Of a stretch of DNA of 64,000 nt, positions 53,201 to 60,988 are shown piece by piece. The notes beneath the pieces were generated by a model. It did no database searches and had not been told where the DNA came from. It saw nothing but the letters and a program-made list of their open reading frames with translations. Positions within the stretch are counted from its first letter, which is position 1. Each line of letters opens with the position of its first letter. Both the position numbers and the translations under genes were made by a program. Origin of the DNA: Mucilaginibacter pankratovii (GTDB lineage Bacteria; Bacteroidota; Bacteroidia; Sphingobacteriales; Sphingobacteriaceae). The stretch lies in contig NZ_JACWMY010000009.1 in assembly GCF_014773265.1 (NCBI RefSeq), positions 245,292 to 309,291 of the forward strand, in the 5' to 3' direction.

Positions 53201-53303
53201 CGTAGCCAAGCGAATGGAATACGTCACTCATTAGGCGACCAAATAAATCTCCTTTTTTATTATTATCTTTTTCAAGTATTTCAATATTTCGAAATTTTGT
53301 CAT
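50223..53303 (-). CDS. NACHT NTPase with N-terminal REase-like nuclease
   Basis: A 1026-residue protein. Residues 1 to about 140 look like an Mrr/REase-fold nuclease: SGREIDIQAF (Asp49) then VAIAECKATKE (Glu64-Lys66), the D...ExK pattern. A linker of about 170 residues follows. The NACHT module has Walker A AKPGGGKST (Lys327), Walker B LLLIDGLDEIS (Asp412, Asp415-Glu416), VTSREAGFRA and the NACHT-type winged-helix end FLHLSFQEYLTAKA (about 644-657). The C-terminal 370 residues are helical and probably recognise a ligand. This plan matches bacterial NACHT/STAND anti-phage proteins, which sense phage components and then cut DNA. It is markedly AT-rich and has no operon partner, consistent with horizontal gain. 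Confidence 0.9.
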   Translation of the reverse strand: MTKFRNIEILEKDNNKKGDLFGRLMSDVFHSLGYDEPRLNIHQSGREIDIQAFHRTENKVAIAECKATKETIGGSDINKFIGVLDAEKKKIKKSKLHKSFSPIGYFASLSGFKETAIEQELGFDNTRLILLGPEKIVDELIHGRVVVPIEKAISAIPIRKENLELFPNLDLFAYEKGWVWVIYYSENRGQTCSHFAFVHADGRPLIDQLSSELISLDRNNNGLLNGLQRVLQPEGVASTNTSMEETKQKYYKYLENECGEIQFEGLPTDKEAGSVKVKLESIFVPIQLAQIKDITGNATESENQLSIGSILSNNQKVAILAKPGGGKSTLIKRIAIAYAFPERRPYIDDDLPNYNWFPIFIRCRELGEQVNNGIIDIIQNIPIRAEINDCRNPFSIIVSHALQNGTALLLIDGLDEISEDRNRISFVNQLRTFIATYPQINIIVTSREAGFRAVAGILVKYCEKYKVCNLAEIEIKELTLKWHKAIIDDSNNTIHEAIKIANLIVNDSRIKVLAENPLLLTTLLFVRRWAGYLPTKRTVLYQEMIKLLLVTWNVEGHDQLDIEEAEPQLAFIAYWMTKNGQQTITDEQLKNCLIECRKQMPEILGYTKISPADFIKRVESRSSLLILSGHQRDQQGCLLQIYEFLHLSFQEYLTAKAIVKKYLPSSDSYKNKIDIIRPNLNNQYWKEVIPITAVLLERDSKDLIELLIDEAKKLVFANEQEKVLGFNLLGNCIANEIQIGPQLLDEAIEWHAKSVGHSGTEITEVILNSKFNDPFRAKIIQLFFEKYDEHYAINLASIISEFFLYDNNLKEGDIQLELKKQLLNEDKHVNCMGILGVMTISWEIVTRGLDRKKFKPDRDIFEKLISFLKTDDKHYVLSTCWAIAWMGEAGFILDEFRDELFKLIFPKWIDSTPLSINSMATWALGFILTPDINIDLMLKYPKVKDIINERFLKSADNSSEVTSLYLGILAKVEWSQKDILTKLKKIKSSQALSKKTSKSFELFVNYVNTNLNDTDQSTINFDRFLE

Positions 53304-53760
53304 GGTTTAGGTACTGGTTATATTTGAATTACCGGTTTTGAAATTCTTTCGTCAAAATACCTATTTCAATTCGTATTTACAATTGTGCTGTAGTTATATC
53401 ACCCGCGTTAGGGATAGCAGTGAAAACCCCGGAATGTAGCGCCGCTTCTATCAGCGGCGCGGAATGAGGAGTTGCAACGTAGAGCCCGGGCCGCAGGCAA
53501 CGCCCATATTACGGAAGTTGTTCTTATCTCATATCTGAACCATTGCAGTGTAAAGTCGGGCCGCAAATCATTACCTGTATTCCACCTCCCCACCAATGAA
53601 CTAATGAATAAGTGAACCAATAAACCTCCCCTAACTTGTTAATATTCAGTAAAATGTTAACAAATAAATCACACGGTTATAACGTTTAAGCAATAGTTAA
53701 TCGCTTATTTTTATAGACCGTAAAAAGGTCAGTACTAAAAATCATCTAAAAAATATTTTT
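53304..53760. other. gene-free region between NACHT gene and ykuK-like gene
   Basis: About 457 bases with no convincing gene on either strand. It holds the AT-rich promoter side of the NACHT gene, a GC-rich structured-RNA-like element at about 53405-53503, a stretch of AATGAACTAATGAATAAGTG-type simple repeat near 53595, and an AT-rich block before 53761 that probably carries the next promoter. Confidence 0.6.
53405..53503 (+). ncRNA. candidate structured RNA / repeat element
   Basis: A GC-rich island in AT-rich surroundings. GCGTT (53405-53409) can pair with AACGC (53499-53503). Inside, GCGCCGCT and AGCGGCGC (53439-53460) form a perfect 8-bp stem with a six-base loop. On either side lie similar strands: TAGCAGTGAAAACCCCGG and GTTGCAACGTAGAGCCCGG. 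I believe this layout recurs between genes in Bacteroidota, but I cannot assign a named RNA family from memory with confidence. The strand is not determined; plus is given arbitrarily. Confidence 0.45.
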
Positions 53761-54234
53761 ATGGCCTGGAAAAAATTTAGCGGAGAGATCATTCAAACCC
53801 CCATTTTAGAAGAAGTAGAAGCCGCCATTGAGCGCGAAACCAACCTTGGCAATAAACTAAAAGTTTGCATTGGTACAGATTCGCAGGTAAAAGGGTCGGT
53901 TACTGATTTTGCCACGGTTATCGTTTTCATCCGCGAAGGGCGCGGAGCCTTTATGTTCATCCACCAGGAGCGTACTTCCCAAAAAATGAGCATCAAGGAG
54001 CGGATGCTAAACGAGGTGCAAAAATCTATCGACATTGCCTACAAACTATGCGACCTGCTGGACCTGTACGAGGTAGAGCTGGAGGTACACGCCGACATTA
54101 ACACCAACCCCATGTTTAAAAGCAACCAGGCCCTTCACGAGGCAATGGGCTATATCCTCAGCATGGGTTTCGTATTCAAAGCCAAGCCGGAAGCGTTTGC
54201 CAGCTCGTGCTGTGCCAATAAGATGGTACAATAA
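53761..54234 (+). CDS. YkuK-type RNase H-like protein (DUF458)
   Basis: A 157-residue protein of the YkuK family, which has an RNase H-like fold. KVCIGTDSQVKGSVTDFATVIVF contains the aspartate expected at the first active-site position, MSIKERMLNEVQKSI follows, and LEVHADINTNPMFKSNQALHEAMGYILSMG carries further conserved acidic residues. The biological role of the family is unknown; it is best known in spore formers but also occurs in Bacteroidota. Single gene. Confidence 0.85.
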   Translation: MAWKKFSGEIIQTPILEEVEAAIERETNLGNKLKVCIGTDSQVKGSVTDFATVIVFIREGRGAFMFIHQERTSQKMSIKERMLNEVQKSIDIAYKLCDLLDLYEVELEVHADINTNPMFKSNQALHEAMGYILSMGFVFKAKPEAFASSCCANKMVQ

Positions 54235-54235
54235 A

Positions 54236-54315
54236 GAAGGTAAAAGGTTTAAAGGTTAAAGCTGAAAGGTAAGATACGCCGACCTTTTACCTTTCGCCTT
54301 TTACCTCTCACCTCT
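54236..54315. repeat. GGTAAAAGG / CCTTTTACC inverted repeat
   Basis: AAGGTAAAAGG at 54238 and GAAAGGTAAG near 54263 face CCTTTTACCTTTCGCCTTTT at 54284 and onward. Same style as 2211-2341. The right arm provides a TTTT at the -33 position of the downstream promoter. Confidence 0.5.
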
Positions 54316-54329
54316 AAAAGCTATATTTG
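54299..54329 (+). promoter_or_regulatory. Bacteroidota promoter, TTTT-N19-TATATTTG
   Basis: TATATTTG at 54322-54329 is a full TAnnTTTG -7 box, with TTTT at 54299-54302 exactly 19 bases upstream, close to the TTTG -33 consensus. It lies 20 bases before the sulfurtransferase ATG. Confidence 0.6.
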
Positions 54330-54348
54330 GGCTACAAATACATAGCCT

Positions 54349-55188
54349 ATGTCGCCACTTATTCAAATTACCGATCCTCATATACTGGATGGCTCTGCCA
54401 TATTAATAGATGTACGCGGCGGTGCCGATGCACACGCACGCTACCTTGCCGGGCACCTGCCTAATGCTGTTTTTGCCGGGCTGGATGCAGATTTGGCCAG
54501 CCACCCAGCCGATGCTGCCATTGGCGGTCGCCACCCTTTACCTGCTTTAGAAGGTTTTGCCGAAACACTGGCCCGCTGGGGTGTTACGCCCGGTAGCCAT
54601 GTAATAGTTTACGATGATAAGGCCGCGGCTATGGGCGGAGCACGCCTTTGGTGGATGCTGCGCTCGATAGGGCACACGAATGTGCAGGTGATAAACGGCG
54701 GTTTAAAAGCCGCTACCGATGCCGGGATCCAACTGGCTACAGATGAATATCAAAACACTGCCGTAGCACCATATCCGGTTGCTGCCGAATACGCCAATAC
54801 AGTTGATATAGAAGAAGTAAAGAAGGCTGCAAAGGACGAAAACCGTGTAGTAATAGATGTACGCGAGGGCGTACGCTACCAGGGTATTACCGAACCGCTG
54901 GACCTGGTTGCAGGACACATACCCGGGGCGGTGAATTTGTTTTACAGTACCAGCATGTCGCCGGAGGGGAAGTACCTTACCTCCCAGGCTCTGACTACGC
55001 TGTATAAGGATACCATAGGCGACGTAAAGCCCGAGAATGTGGTAGTTCATTGCGGATCGGGTGTTACGGCCTGCCACACGTTGCTGGGCATGGAGCATGC
55101 AGGGATAACCGGGCCTAAGCTGTATGTAGGCTCATGGAGCGAATGGAGCCGAAACGATTTGCCTATTGGTACAGGAATGGATAAATAA
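54349..55188 (+). CDS. sulfurtransferase (tandem rhodanese)
   Basis: A 279-residue two-domain rhodanese, cytoplasmic. The N-terminal domain has ILIDVRGGADAHARYLAGHLPNA and ends with the WWMLRSIGHTNVQVINGG motif. The C-terminal domain holds the catalytic loop HCGSGVTACHTLLGM with Cys235 as the persulfide-forming residue. The CGSGVTA loop is the form usual in 3-mercaptopyruvate sulfurtransferases rather than the CRKGVTA of thiosulfate sulfurtransferases. It would pass sulfur to thiols or cyanide. The SRPBCC gene follows 49 bases later and may be co-transcribed. Confidence 0.92.
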   Translation: MSPLIQITDPHILDGSAILIDVRGGADAHARYLAGHLPNAVFAGLDADLASHPADAAIGGRHPLPALEGFAETLARWGVTPGSHVIVYDDKAAAMGGARLWWMLRSIGHTNVQVINGGLKAATDAGIQLATDEYQNTAVAPYPVAAEYANTVDIEEVKKAAKDENRVVIDVREGVRYQGITEPLDLVAGHIPGAVNLFYSTSMSPEGKYLTSQALTTLYKDTIGDVKPENVVVHCGSGVTACHTLLGMEHAGITGPKLYVGSWSEWSRNDLPIGTGMDK

Positions 55189-55237
55189 GTTTACATTGGT
55201 ACGAGGATATACTAAAATATAATACGTTAATTGCAGT

Positions 55238-55711
55238 GTGAAAACATACGTATTAAAACTTAAGCAGAATTTACCAATAACGTTGGATGAGGCATGGGAT
55301 TTTTTCTCCTCGCCGCATAACCTGGCCAAAATTACACCGCCCGAAATGAACTTTATAGTAACCAGCGATTATAACGGCGACGCAAAAATGTATCCCGGGA
55401 TGATCATCACCTATAAGGTATCACCTTTATTGGGTATTAAACTCAACTGGATGACGGAGATAACGCATGTGGAGGAAGGTAAATACTTTGTAGATGAGCA
55501 GCGCTTTGGTCCCTATGCTTTGTGGCATCATCAGCACCATTTTAAAGCCATCCCCGGCGGCGTAGAGATGACCGACCTGCTGCACTACGCCATACCTTTC
55601 GGCGTAATTGGGCAGCTAACCAATGCTGTGTTAGTGCGCAAAAAAATAAAAAAGGTGTTTGAATTCCGGGTAGAAGCGGTTGAAAAAATATTTGGTAAAT
55701 ACACCGGATAA
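55238..55711 (+). CDS. SRPBCC family protein
   Basis: A 157-residue protein of the START/Bet v1-like SRPBCC superfamily, with a hydrophobic ligand cavity. LKQNLPITLDEAWDFFSSPHNLAKITPPEMNF is the usual start of CDP-paratose-epimerase-like/SRPBCC proteins in Bacteroidota, and FRVEAVEKIFG the C-terminal helix. It uses a GTG start at 55238; no ATG is suitably placed. A hairpin terminator follows. Ligand unknown. Confidence 0.85.
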   Translation: MKTYVLKLKQNLPITLDEAWDFFSSPHNLAKITPPEMNFIVTSDYNGDAKMYPGMIITYKVSPLLGIKLNWMTEITHVEEGKYFVDEQRFGPYALWHHQHHFKAIPGGVEMTDLLHYAIPFGVIGQLTNAVLVRKKIKKVFEFRVEAVEKIFGKYTG

Positions 55712-55738
55712 CCTTCTTATTTATTGCAATAATATTTG

Positions 55739-55770
55739 AACAGGCTGCATTATTTGCGGCCTGTTTTGTT
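55739..55770 (+). terminator. Rho-independent terminator
   Basis: AACAGGCTGCA (55739-55749) pairs with TGCGGCCTGTT (55755-55765) around a five-base loop, followed by TTGTTTT. It lies 28 bases after the SRPBCC stop. Confidence 0.85.
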
Positions 55771-55847
55771 TTATGGCCCGCTGATCAGGGAAATCGCTTT
55801 TAGATTTTTTACAGGCTTATTTAGTAATGATTCGTTTAAAATTACAC

Positions 55848-55909
55848 GTGTTCGGGCTTGTTCGGGCTGTTCGCGCAGTACGTCGAACGCGAACAAGCCT
55901 GAACAAGCG
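55848..55909. repeat. REP-like repeat (CTTGTTCGGGCTGTTCGCG family)
   Basis: Shares GGGCTGTTCGCG and CGAACGCGAACAAGCC with 18268-18332, with an additional outer pair GTTCGGGCTTGTTC / GAACAAGCCTGAAC. It is in the 418-base gap between the SRPBCC gene and the next operon; the rest of that gap, 55910-56129, is AT-rich and probably holds the promoter. Confidence 0.65.
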
Positions 55910-56129
55910 ATCTCCCTGCTCCCGGCTGATGCCCCTGCAAATCAGTAACATTTTTTTTACAATCCCTGTAACGAATTTTATTTCTTGTAAGTCTACTCCC
56001 ACTACAATGGCCATTGGAGAATATTAAACTATAATTAAAATATGCTTAATATTTTATATTGAAAAACTAAATAGCTAACTTACAATAGTTTATGTGTTAG
56101 TTATTTTTAATTAATTAACTTATAATAAA

Positions 56130-57155
56130 ATGAAATTAAACCTACCTGTAAAATCACTACTACTTGCGCTGGCACTTACAGTAAGTGCAGCCGTATGCTG
56201 GGAGCTATACCTTCGCAGCAAGGGCATTGAGCCCGATTTTGATGACAGCCCCGAATTATGGGCAAACGCGCGTGCTATGGCCTACGAGCCGGCAGATAAA
56301 GCAACGGTTTTTATCGGCTCATCGCGTATTAAGTATGATCTGGATATCCCCACCTGGGAGAGCAAAACCAACACCCGTGCCGTACAGCTGGCCATGGTGG
56401 GTTCATCGCCGCGGTCGATACTTGCCGATTTAGCCAACGATCCGCTCTTTAAAGGCAGATTAGTGGTAGATGTTACCGAAGTATTATTTTTTAACAATGC
56501 CCCCTACGTATTGGCATCTCCGGAAGAAGGCATAAACTACTACAAAAAACGCACACCTGCGCAAACAGCCAGCTTCGCCGTTGATAAATACCTCGAGGCC
56601 AACCTGGTGTTGCTCGACCGGGATTTTTACTCGGTAAATGGCTTGCTTAATCATCTTTACGTTCCTAACCGAATGGGCGTATATGCAGGATTAGATTTTC
56701 CTGTTGGTTTTGGTTTCACCAGTTACAACAGGCAAACAAAAATGACTGCTTCTTTTTTGGCGGACACTAATCGCGTAAACCAGGTGCGCGGTATATGGGG
56801 CATGCTTGCTAAAGAGAATACTGCCCCACCAATGGGTGGCAAAGAGTTAGACAGCTTTTTTGCTGCTGTTAAGCAAGATGTAAATAAAATAAAAGCAAGA
56901 GGGGGCGAAGTGGTGTTTTTACGCACGCCGTCAAGCGGCCCCTTTTTTATGGGCGAAAGCATGGGCTACCCGCGCGCCAAATATTGGGACAGGCTGCTAA
57001 CAACAACAGGCTGTAAAGGCATTTATTTTAAGGATTACCCGACACTTGCCAACCTGGTATGCCCGGAATTTTCTCACCTAACCCCAGACGGTGCAGTTGT
57101 ATACACCAACGGTATGATTGCCGCCTTAAAGCAGCAAACCAACTGGAAATTATAA
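56130..57155 (+). CDS. MBOAT-linked SGNH-like exported protein
   Basis: A 341-residue protein with an N-terminal hydrophobic segment (about 8-24) that acts as signal or anchor. TVFIGSSRIKYDLD near residue 57 and FSHLTPDGAVVYTNG near 320 resemble SGNH blocks I and V (Ser, then Asp/His in a shifted HxTPDG form). It is followed 39 bases later by an MBOAT-family O-acyltransferase, the same pairing as AlgJ/AlgX or DltD with AlgI/DltB. It probably transfers acyl groups on the outer side of the membrane to a surface polymer. Precise substrate unknown. Confidence 0.75.
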   Translation: MKLNLPVKSLLLALALTVSAAVCWELYLRSKGIEPDFDDSPELWANARAMAYEPADKATVFIGSSRIKYDLDIPTWESKTNTRAVQLAMVGSSPRSILADLANDPLFKGRLVVDVTEVLFFNNAPYVLASPEEGINYYKKRTPAQTASFAVDKYLEANLVLLDRDFYSVNGLLNHLYVPNRMGVYAGLDFPVGFGFTSYNRQTKMTASFLADTNRVNQVRGIWGMLAKENTAPPMGGKELDSFFAAVKQDVNKIKARGGEVVFLRTPSSGPFFMGESMGYPRAKYWDRLLTTTGCKGIYFKDYPTLANLVCPEFSHLTPDGAVVYTNGMIAALKQQTNWKL

Positions 57156-57194
57156 TCACACAATTCAAAATATTAAATCTACACCTATCTCATC

Positions 57195-58661
57195 ATGGTT
57201 TTTAACTCCTATACCTTTGTAGTATTTTTTAGCTTAATGCTGCTGCTACATAACCTTCCTTTACCCTGGAAGGTAAAAAAAATTAACCTGCTGCTTGCCA
57301 GCTACATATTTTACGCCGCCTGGAACCCACCTTTTATATTGCTGCTTTGGCTATCAACCGTGGTAGACTTTTTTGTGGGCCGCGCCTTATATACCCAACA
57401 AAATAAGATAAAACGGCACGCGCTGCTGGTGGTTAGCCTTGTGGGCAATCTGGGTATGCTGTGCTTCTTTAAATACGGCAACTTCTTTTTAGAGAATTTT
57501 GTATCGCTTTGCAATGTGCTGGGCTTTGATTATCATCCGGCGCAGCCAAGCATTATTTTACCTGCCGGGATCTCGTTTTACACGTTTACCACGCTTTGCT
57601 ACACCATAGATATGTACAAGCGCGAAAGCAAGCCGGTAAAATCGCTGTTGGATTTTTCGCTTTTCGTTACGTTTTTCCCGCATTTGGTGGCCGGGCCCAT
57701 TGTACGCCCGCCGCAATTAGTGCCGCAGTTTGAGAGTGAGCGCAAAGCCACTAAGCAACAACTGCTGGATGGTTTGCTGCTGTTAACCCTCGGTATTTTT
57801 ATGAAGGTAACACTGGCCGATAATATGCTGGCCGCAACCGCCGATGCTGTATTTGGCGCACATGCACCCTTGGGTTCACTGGATGCCTGGGCCGGCGTGC
57901 TGGCATTCTCCGGTCAGATCTTTTTCGATTTCGCGGGTTATTCTACAGCAGCCATTGGCGTTGCCATGTGCCTGGGCTTTATATTGCCGCAAAATTTTGC
58001 ATACCCCTATGCTGCTATCGGTTTTTCCGATTTCTGGCGCAGGTGGCACATCACGCTTTCATCATGGCTGCGCGATTACCTGTACATTCCGCTGGGCGGT
58101 AACCGTAAAGGGCAATTCCGTACCTATATCAATTTGATGATCACGATGCTGATAGGCGGCCTTTGGCACGGCGCCAACTGGACGTTTGTAGTGTGGGGCG
58201 GCCTGCACGGGTTATTCCTTTGGATAGAAAAAGCCCTGCAGGATAGCCGCCGCAAGGCAACAAATTTATCCCCGGAGGATACTGTAGTGGCCACCGCCTC
58301 GGTTATCCCGGGAGTTAAGATCAAGGAGAACTTCCTGAAAGCATTACTTACGTTTTTTATGGTTTGTATTACCTGGGTGTTTTTCCGTTCGGCTACGTTT
58401 GGCGGTGCATGGGGGCTGTTAAATGCGATGTTTGCCGGTACGCCGGGTGCAACACCGCTGTTAACCAGCATTGCCATTATTAAGGTAGCGGTTGTTATAA
58501 CCCTGATGCTGGTATTCCACTGGACGATGCGCAAAACTACTGTGCTAAAAACTGCGGGTAAACTGCCATGGTGGGGTGTGGCGCTGGCCTGGTCGTTCAT
58601 GCTGGTGATGATCATCCTCAGCCAGGAATCGGGCAAATCATTTATCTACTTCCAGTTCTAA
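57195..58661 (+). CDS. MBOAT family O-acyltransferase (AlgI-like)
   Basis: A 488-residue membrane protein with about 11-12 hydrophobic segments. RRWHITLSSWLRDYLYIPLGG and GGLWHGANWTFVVWGGLHG are the MBOAT signatures; the histidine in LWHGANW is the presumed catalytic residue. Members carry acyl groups from a cytoplasmic donor through the membrane for modification of alginate, teichoic acid or other polymers. It is co-transcribed with the SGNH-like protein upstream and ends at a strong hairpin. The target polymer is unknown. Confidence 0.93.
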   Translation: MVFNSYTFVVFFSLMLLLHNLPLPWKVKKINLLLASYIFYAAWNPPFILLLWLSTVVDFFVGRALYTQQNKIKRHALLVVSLVGNLGMLCFFKYGNFFLENFVSLCNVLGFDYHPAQPSIILPAGISFYTFTTLCYTIDMYKRESKPVKSLLDFSLFVTFFPHLVAGPIVRPPQLVPQFESERKATKQQLLDGLLLLTLGIFMKVTLADNMLAATADAVFGAHAPLGSLDAWAGVLAFSGQIFFDFAGYSTAAIGVAMCLGFILPQNFAYPYAAIGFSDFWRRWHITLSSWLRDYLYIPLGGNRKGQFRTYINLMITMLIGGLWHGANWTFVVWGGLHGLFLWIEKALQDSRRKATNLSPEDTVVATASVIPGVKIKENFLKALLTFFMVCITWVFFRSATFGGAWGLLNAMFAGTPGATPLLTSIAIIKVAVVITLMLVFHWTMRKTTVLKTAGKLPWWGVALAWSFMLVMIILSQESGKSFIYFQF

Positions 58662-58682
58662 AGCGATAACAGCTTTTAGCAA

Positions 58683-58711
58683 AACAGGCCGCAAAAAATT
58701 GCGGCCTGTTT
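58683..58711. terminator. bidirectional terminator-like hairpin
   Basis: AACAGGCCGCAA (58683-58694) and TTGCGGCCTGTT (58699-58710) form a 12-bp perfect stem with a four-base loop. The T tract is short on the plus strand (TTT) and an AA-rich flank exists on the other. It lies between convergent operons and could stop both. Confidence 0.8.
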
Positions 58712-58760
58712 GCTAATTTATAAATCAGTGTAATCAATCTTTGATCGGTGTAATCCCAAG

Positions 58761-59606
58761 CTATATTTTCAATACTGCCTGCAAAGCACCACCATATCCA
58801 ACACCGGCATTTCGGCCCATAAAGGTGTAAAACCCACTGGCGAAAAGCGATATGCGGCGTGTAAAGGTATGCCCCACATTTACAGCCCCTTTGGTGAAGG
58901 CGAAATCGCGGTTTACGCTCAAGTTTTGGCTGAAGGATTTGTTGGAACTGGATGAATTTTGCCCGCCTATTTCAAAGCTTACCTGGTTCTTCTTATTAAT
59001 AGGCACGCCCAGCAAAGCCGAGTACAGGATAACATTTGGCCCCTGGGTATCAAAGTAGCGGCGGTAACCTGCCTCTACGTTAAAATAGCATCCCTTTAGA
59101 AAGTTTTTATTAAAGCTGCCCGTGTACATAAATTTTACTTCGGAACCAAAAACGCCGTAACCAAGGTCGAGCAGTTGGTCATCGTGTTTATAAAGTGGTG
59201 CAATACCCGATACCTGTACCGAGAAGTAAGCTTTGTAATCAAAATTAACAAGCGCGTAGCTTAGGCCTGCCTGGATATCGCCAAAACCAAAGCTTTGCTG
59301 GTAGGTGGTACCTGCAGCGGTGGTGTACTGGCTGTTTTGATCGGGAGCAAGCACGTTCACGATCAGATCTAACCGGCGGGTGATACCGTAGCCAACATAC
59401 AGGCCGTAAGCATAGCTGGTGAACGAGCTGTTGCCTGCCGGCTTTACTTTTTTGCCGCTGGAGTTATATACATCCTTAGAAGTGTAATAGTTAAAGGATG
59501 GCACCACAATATTGCGGTACTTGCCAATGGGCCAGCCTGCAAAGGCCTGCTGCCGGGCCGAGCCGATGATAACCAGCAATAAACAAATTATGTAAATTCT
59601 TTTCAT
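58761..59606 (-). CDS. exported beta-barrel-like protein
   Basis: A 281-residue protein with a cleavable signal peptide (ending QQAFAG). The mature chain consists of alternating amphipathic beta-like strands with aromatic girdle residues and ends in a hydrophobic strand, like an outer-membrane barrel. The order of elements (GLYVGYGITRRLDLIVNVLAP, FGFGDIQAGLSYAL) resembles MetA-pathway-of-phenol-degradation type transporter proteins. It is the third gene of an operon with an acyltransferase and an esterase; the 12-base gap to the esterase supports co-expression. Confidence 0.7.
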   Translation of the reverse strand: MKRIYIICLLLVIIGSARQQAFAGWPIGKYRNIVVPSFNYYTSKDVYNSSGKKVKPAGNSSFTSYAYGLYVGYGITRRLDLIVNVLAPDQNSQYTTAAGTTYQQSFGFGDIQAGLSYALVNFDYKAYFSVQVSGIAPLYKHDDQLLDLGYGVFGSEVKFMYTGSFNKNFLKGCYFNVEAGYRRYFDTQGPNVILYSALLGVPINKKNQVSFEIGGQNSSSSNKSFSQNLSVNRDFAFTKGAVNVGHTFTRRISLFASGFYTFMGRNAGVGYGGALQAVLKI

Positions 59607-59618
59607 AGGTATAGGGTG

Positions 59619-60956
59619 TTACGGCATCCTGAAATCTTCCTTCAGCCAGTAGTATTGAAATGTAAAGTATGTAAAGTTAACCTCGTGCGCTTTATCTGCA
59701 ACTACAAAATATTCGTTGCTGGTGTTGGCAAACTTGTTAAACATGCCAAAGCTGCATCGCGGCGGGCAAAATTCATCTAAAAGGCCTATGCCCATCAGTA
59801 CTTTGCATTTTACTTTGTCGGCAAAGTTTTGCGGGTCGTAGTAATCCCAAACAGCAAGCAGTTTTTCTTTAGTAAAGCCGGCGTGTTTTTTAATATACTC
59901 ATGAAAAACAAGCGTTGGCCAGGTGTCAACCGGGTACGAACTGCCGATGGCGTACGAATCGTGCATATCTGCGTACAGCGGCACCTGGAAAGTGCAAAGC
60001 TTTACCCGCTTATCCATAGCGGCCACAAACACGGCAAGCGAACCGCCCTGGCTGCCACCCTCTACCACTATCTTTTCGGGGTTCAGGCGAAGTTTTGATG
60101 CACTGGCGGCAATAAAATCTACGCCGCGCAGGCAATCCATATAAACGCCGCGGTAAATGTATTTATCACGGCTTTCTATATTCACTAAATTGTATTGCTT
60201 GTAATCGGGCGCTATTACATCACGGCTGTTGCCGTTGCCACGTACGTTTATGGTAAATACCGCGAAATCCTCCTTGTCATAATCGGGCTTCATATCGATG
60301 GTGTAGCCGGGAACACGATATAATACAGGATAGTTTTTGCCGCCTTTCGGCACGGTAAGCCAGCCACGAATGGTAATGCCTTCCCAGGATTTCATCTCGC
60401 AGAGGTAAACCACTTTTTCCTTAGTGGATCTCTTCTTGTCCTCGGTAAACTTAAACTCGGGCTTAATGCTTTTTAAGGTATCGATGGTCCCCTTCCAAAA
60501 TGCGTCGAAATCGGCTGGTTTGTGCAGGGTGGTCTTTATTTTTTCGGGATCGATGCCGAACACGCGTTTCACCGTATCATCATAAGTGGTAAGGTTAAAC
60601 ATAAAGTGCACGCGGTAAAAACCAGGGATGCGCTTTGGCAGGAGAACACTGTACGTTTCTGACGAGTTTTTGATAAGGTGCACCGGCATGCTATTGGTTG
60701 ATAGCTGCCTGAAATCGTCGCTCAGTACATTATAGGTAAGCTTGCCGTCCTGGTTACCCTTGTAGGTGCTTTTTACCTTCAGCTTAAACTCAATGTAATC
60801 ATCGCCCTTAAATAAGGCGTTTTTAGAGCTGGGCTTCACCTCTATAAACACTTCACCTTCTTCCTCTTTATCGTCCTGCGCGAAGGCGCTATAGCAGCCT
60901 GCCAGGATGATGCTTACGGTAACAACATAAAATTTAAACCCTCGTAGTAATTGCAT
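59619..60956 (-). CDS. acetylxylan esterase-like hydrolase, exported
   Basis: A 445-residue protein with a signal peptide (about 1-26, ending CYSAFAQ) and an N-terminal beta-rich domain (about 30-140) before an alpha/beta hydrolase. PADFDAFWKGTIDTLKS opens the acetyl xylan esterase (AXE1) fold, VEGGSQGGSLAVFVAA holds the nucleophile serine, GLLDEFCPPRCSFG the aspartate and DKAHEVNFTYF the histidine. It would remove acetyl groups from a polysaccharide in the periplasm or outside. Located between an acyltransferase and a barrel-like protein in one operon, it pairs addition and removal of acyl groups. Confidence 0.88.
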   Translation of the reverse strand: MQLLRGFKFYVVTVSIILAGCYSAFAQDDKEEEGEVFIEVKPSSKNALFKGDDYIEFKLKVKSTYKGNQDGKLTYNVLSDDFRQLSTNSMPVHLIKNSSETYSVLLPKRIPGFYRVHFMFNLTTYDDTVKRVFGIDPEKIKTTLHKPADFDAFWKGTIDTLKSIKPEFKFTEDKKRSTKEKVVYLCEMKSWEGITIRGWLTVPKGGKNYPVLYRVPGYTIDMKPDYDKEDFAVFTINVRGNGNSRDVIAPDYKQYNLVNIESRDKYIYRGVYMDCLRGVDFIAASASKLRLNPEKIVVEGGSQGGSLAVFVAAMDKRVKLCTFQVPLYADMHDSYAIGSSYPVDTWPTLVFHEYIKKHAGFTKEKLLAVWDYYDPQNFADKVKCKVLMGIGLLDEFCPPRCSFGMFNKFANTSNEYFVVADKAHEVNFTYFTFQYYWLKEDFRMP

Positions 60957-60988
60957 TTTTATTTGTTCTCTTTTTTTAAGGCCTTGTT

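Noticed and set aside
53408..53620. 70-codon frame in the gap beside the NACHT gene
   Set aside because: It spans the structured GC-rich element and a simple repeat; composition is not protein-like.
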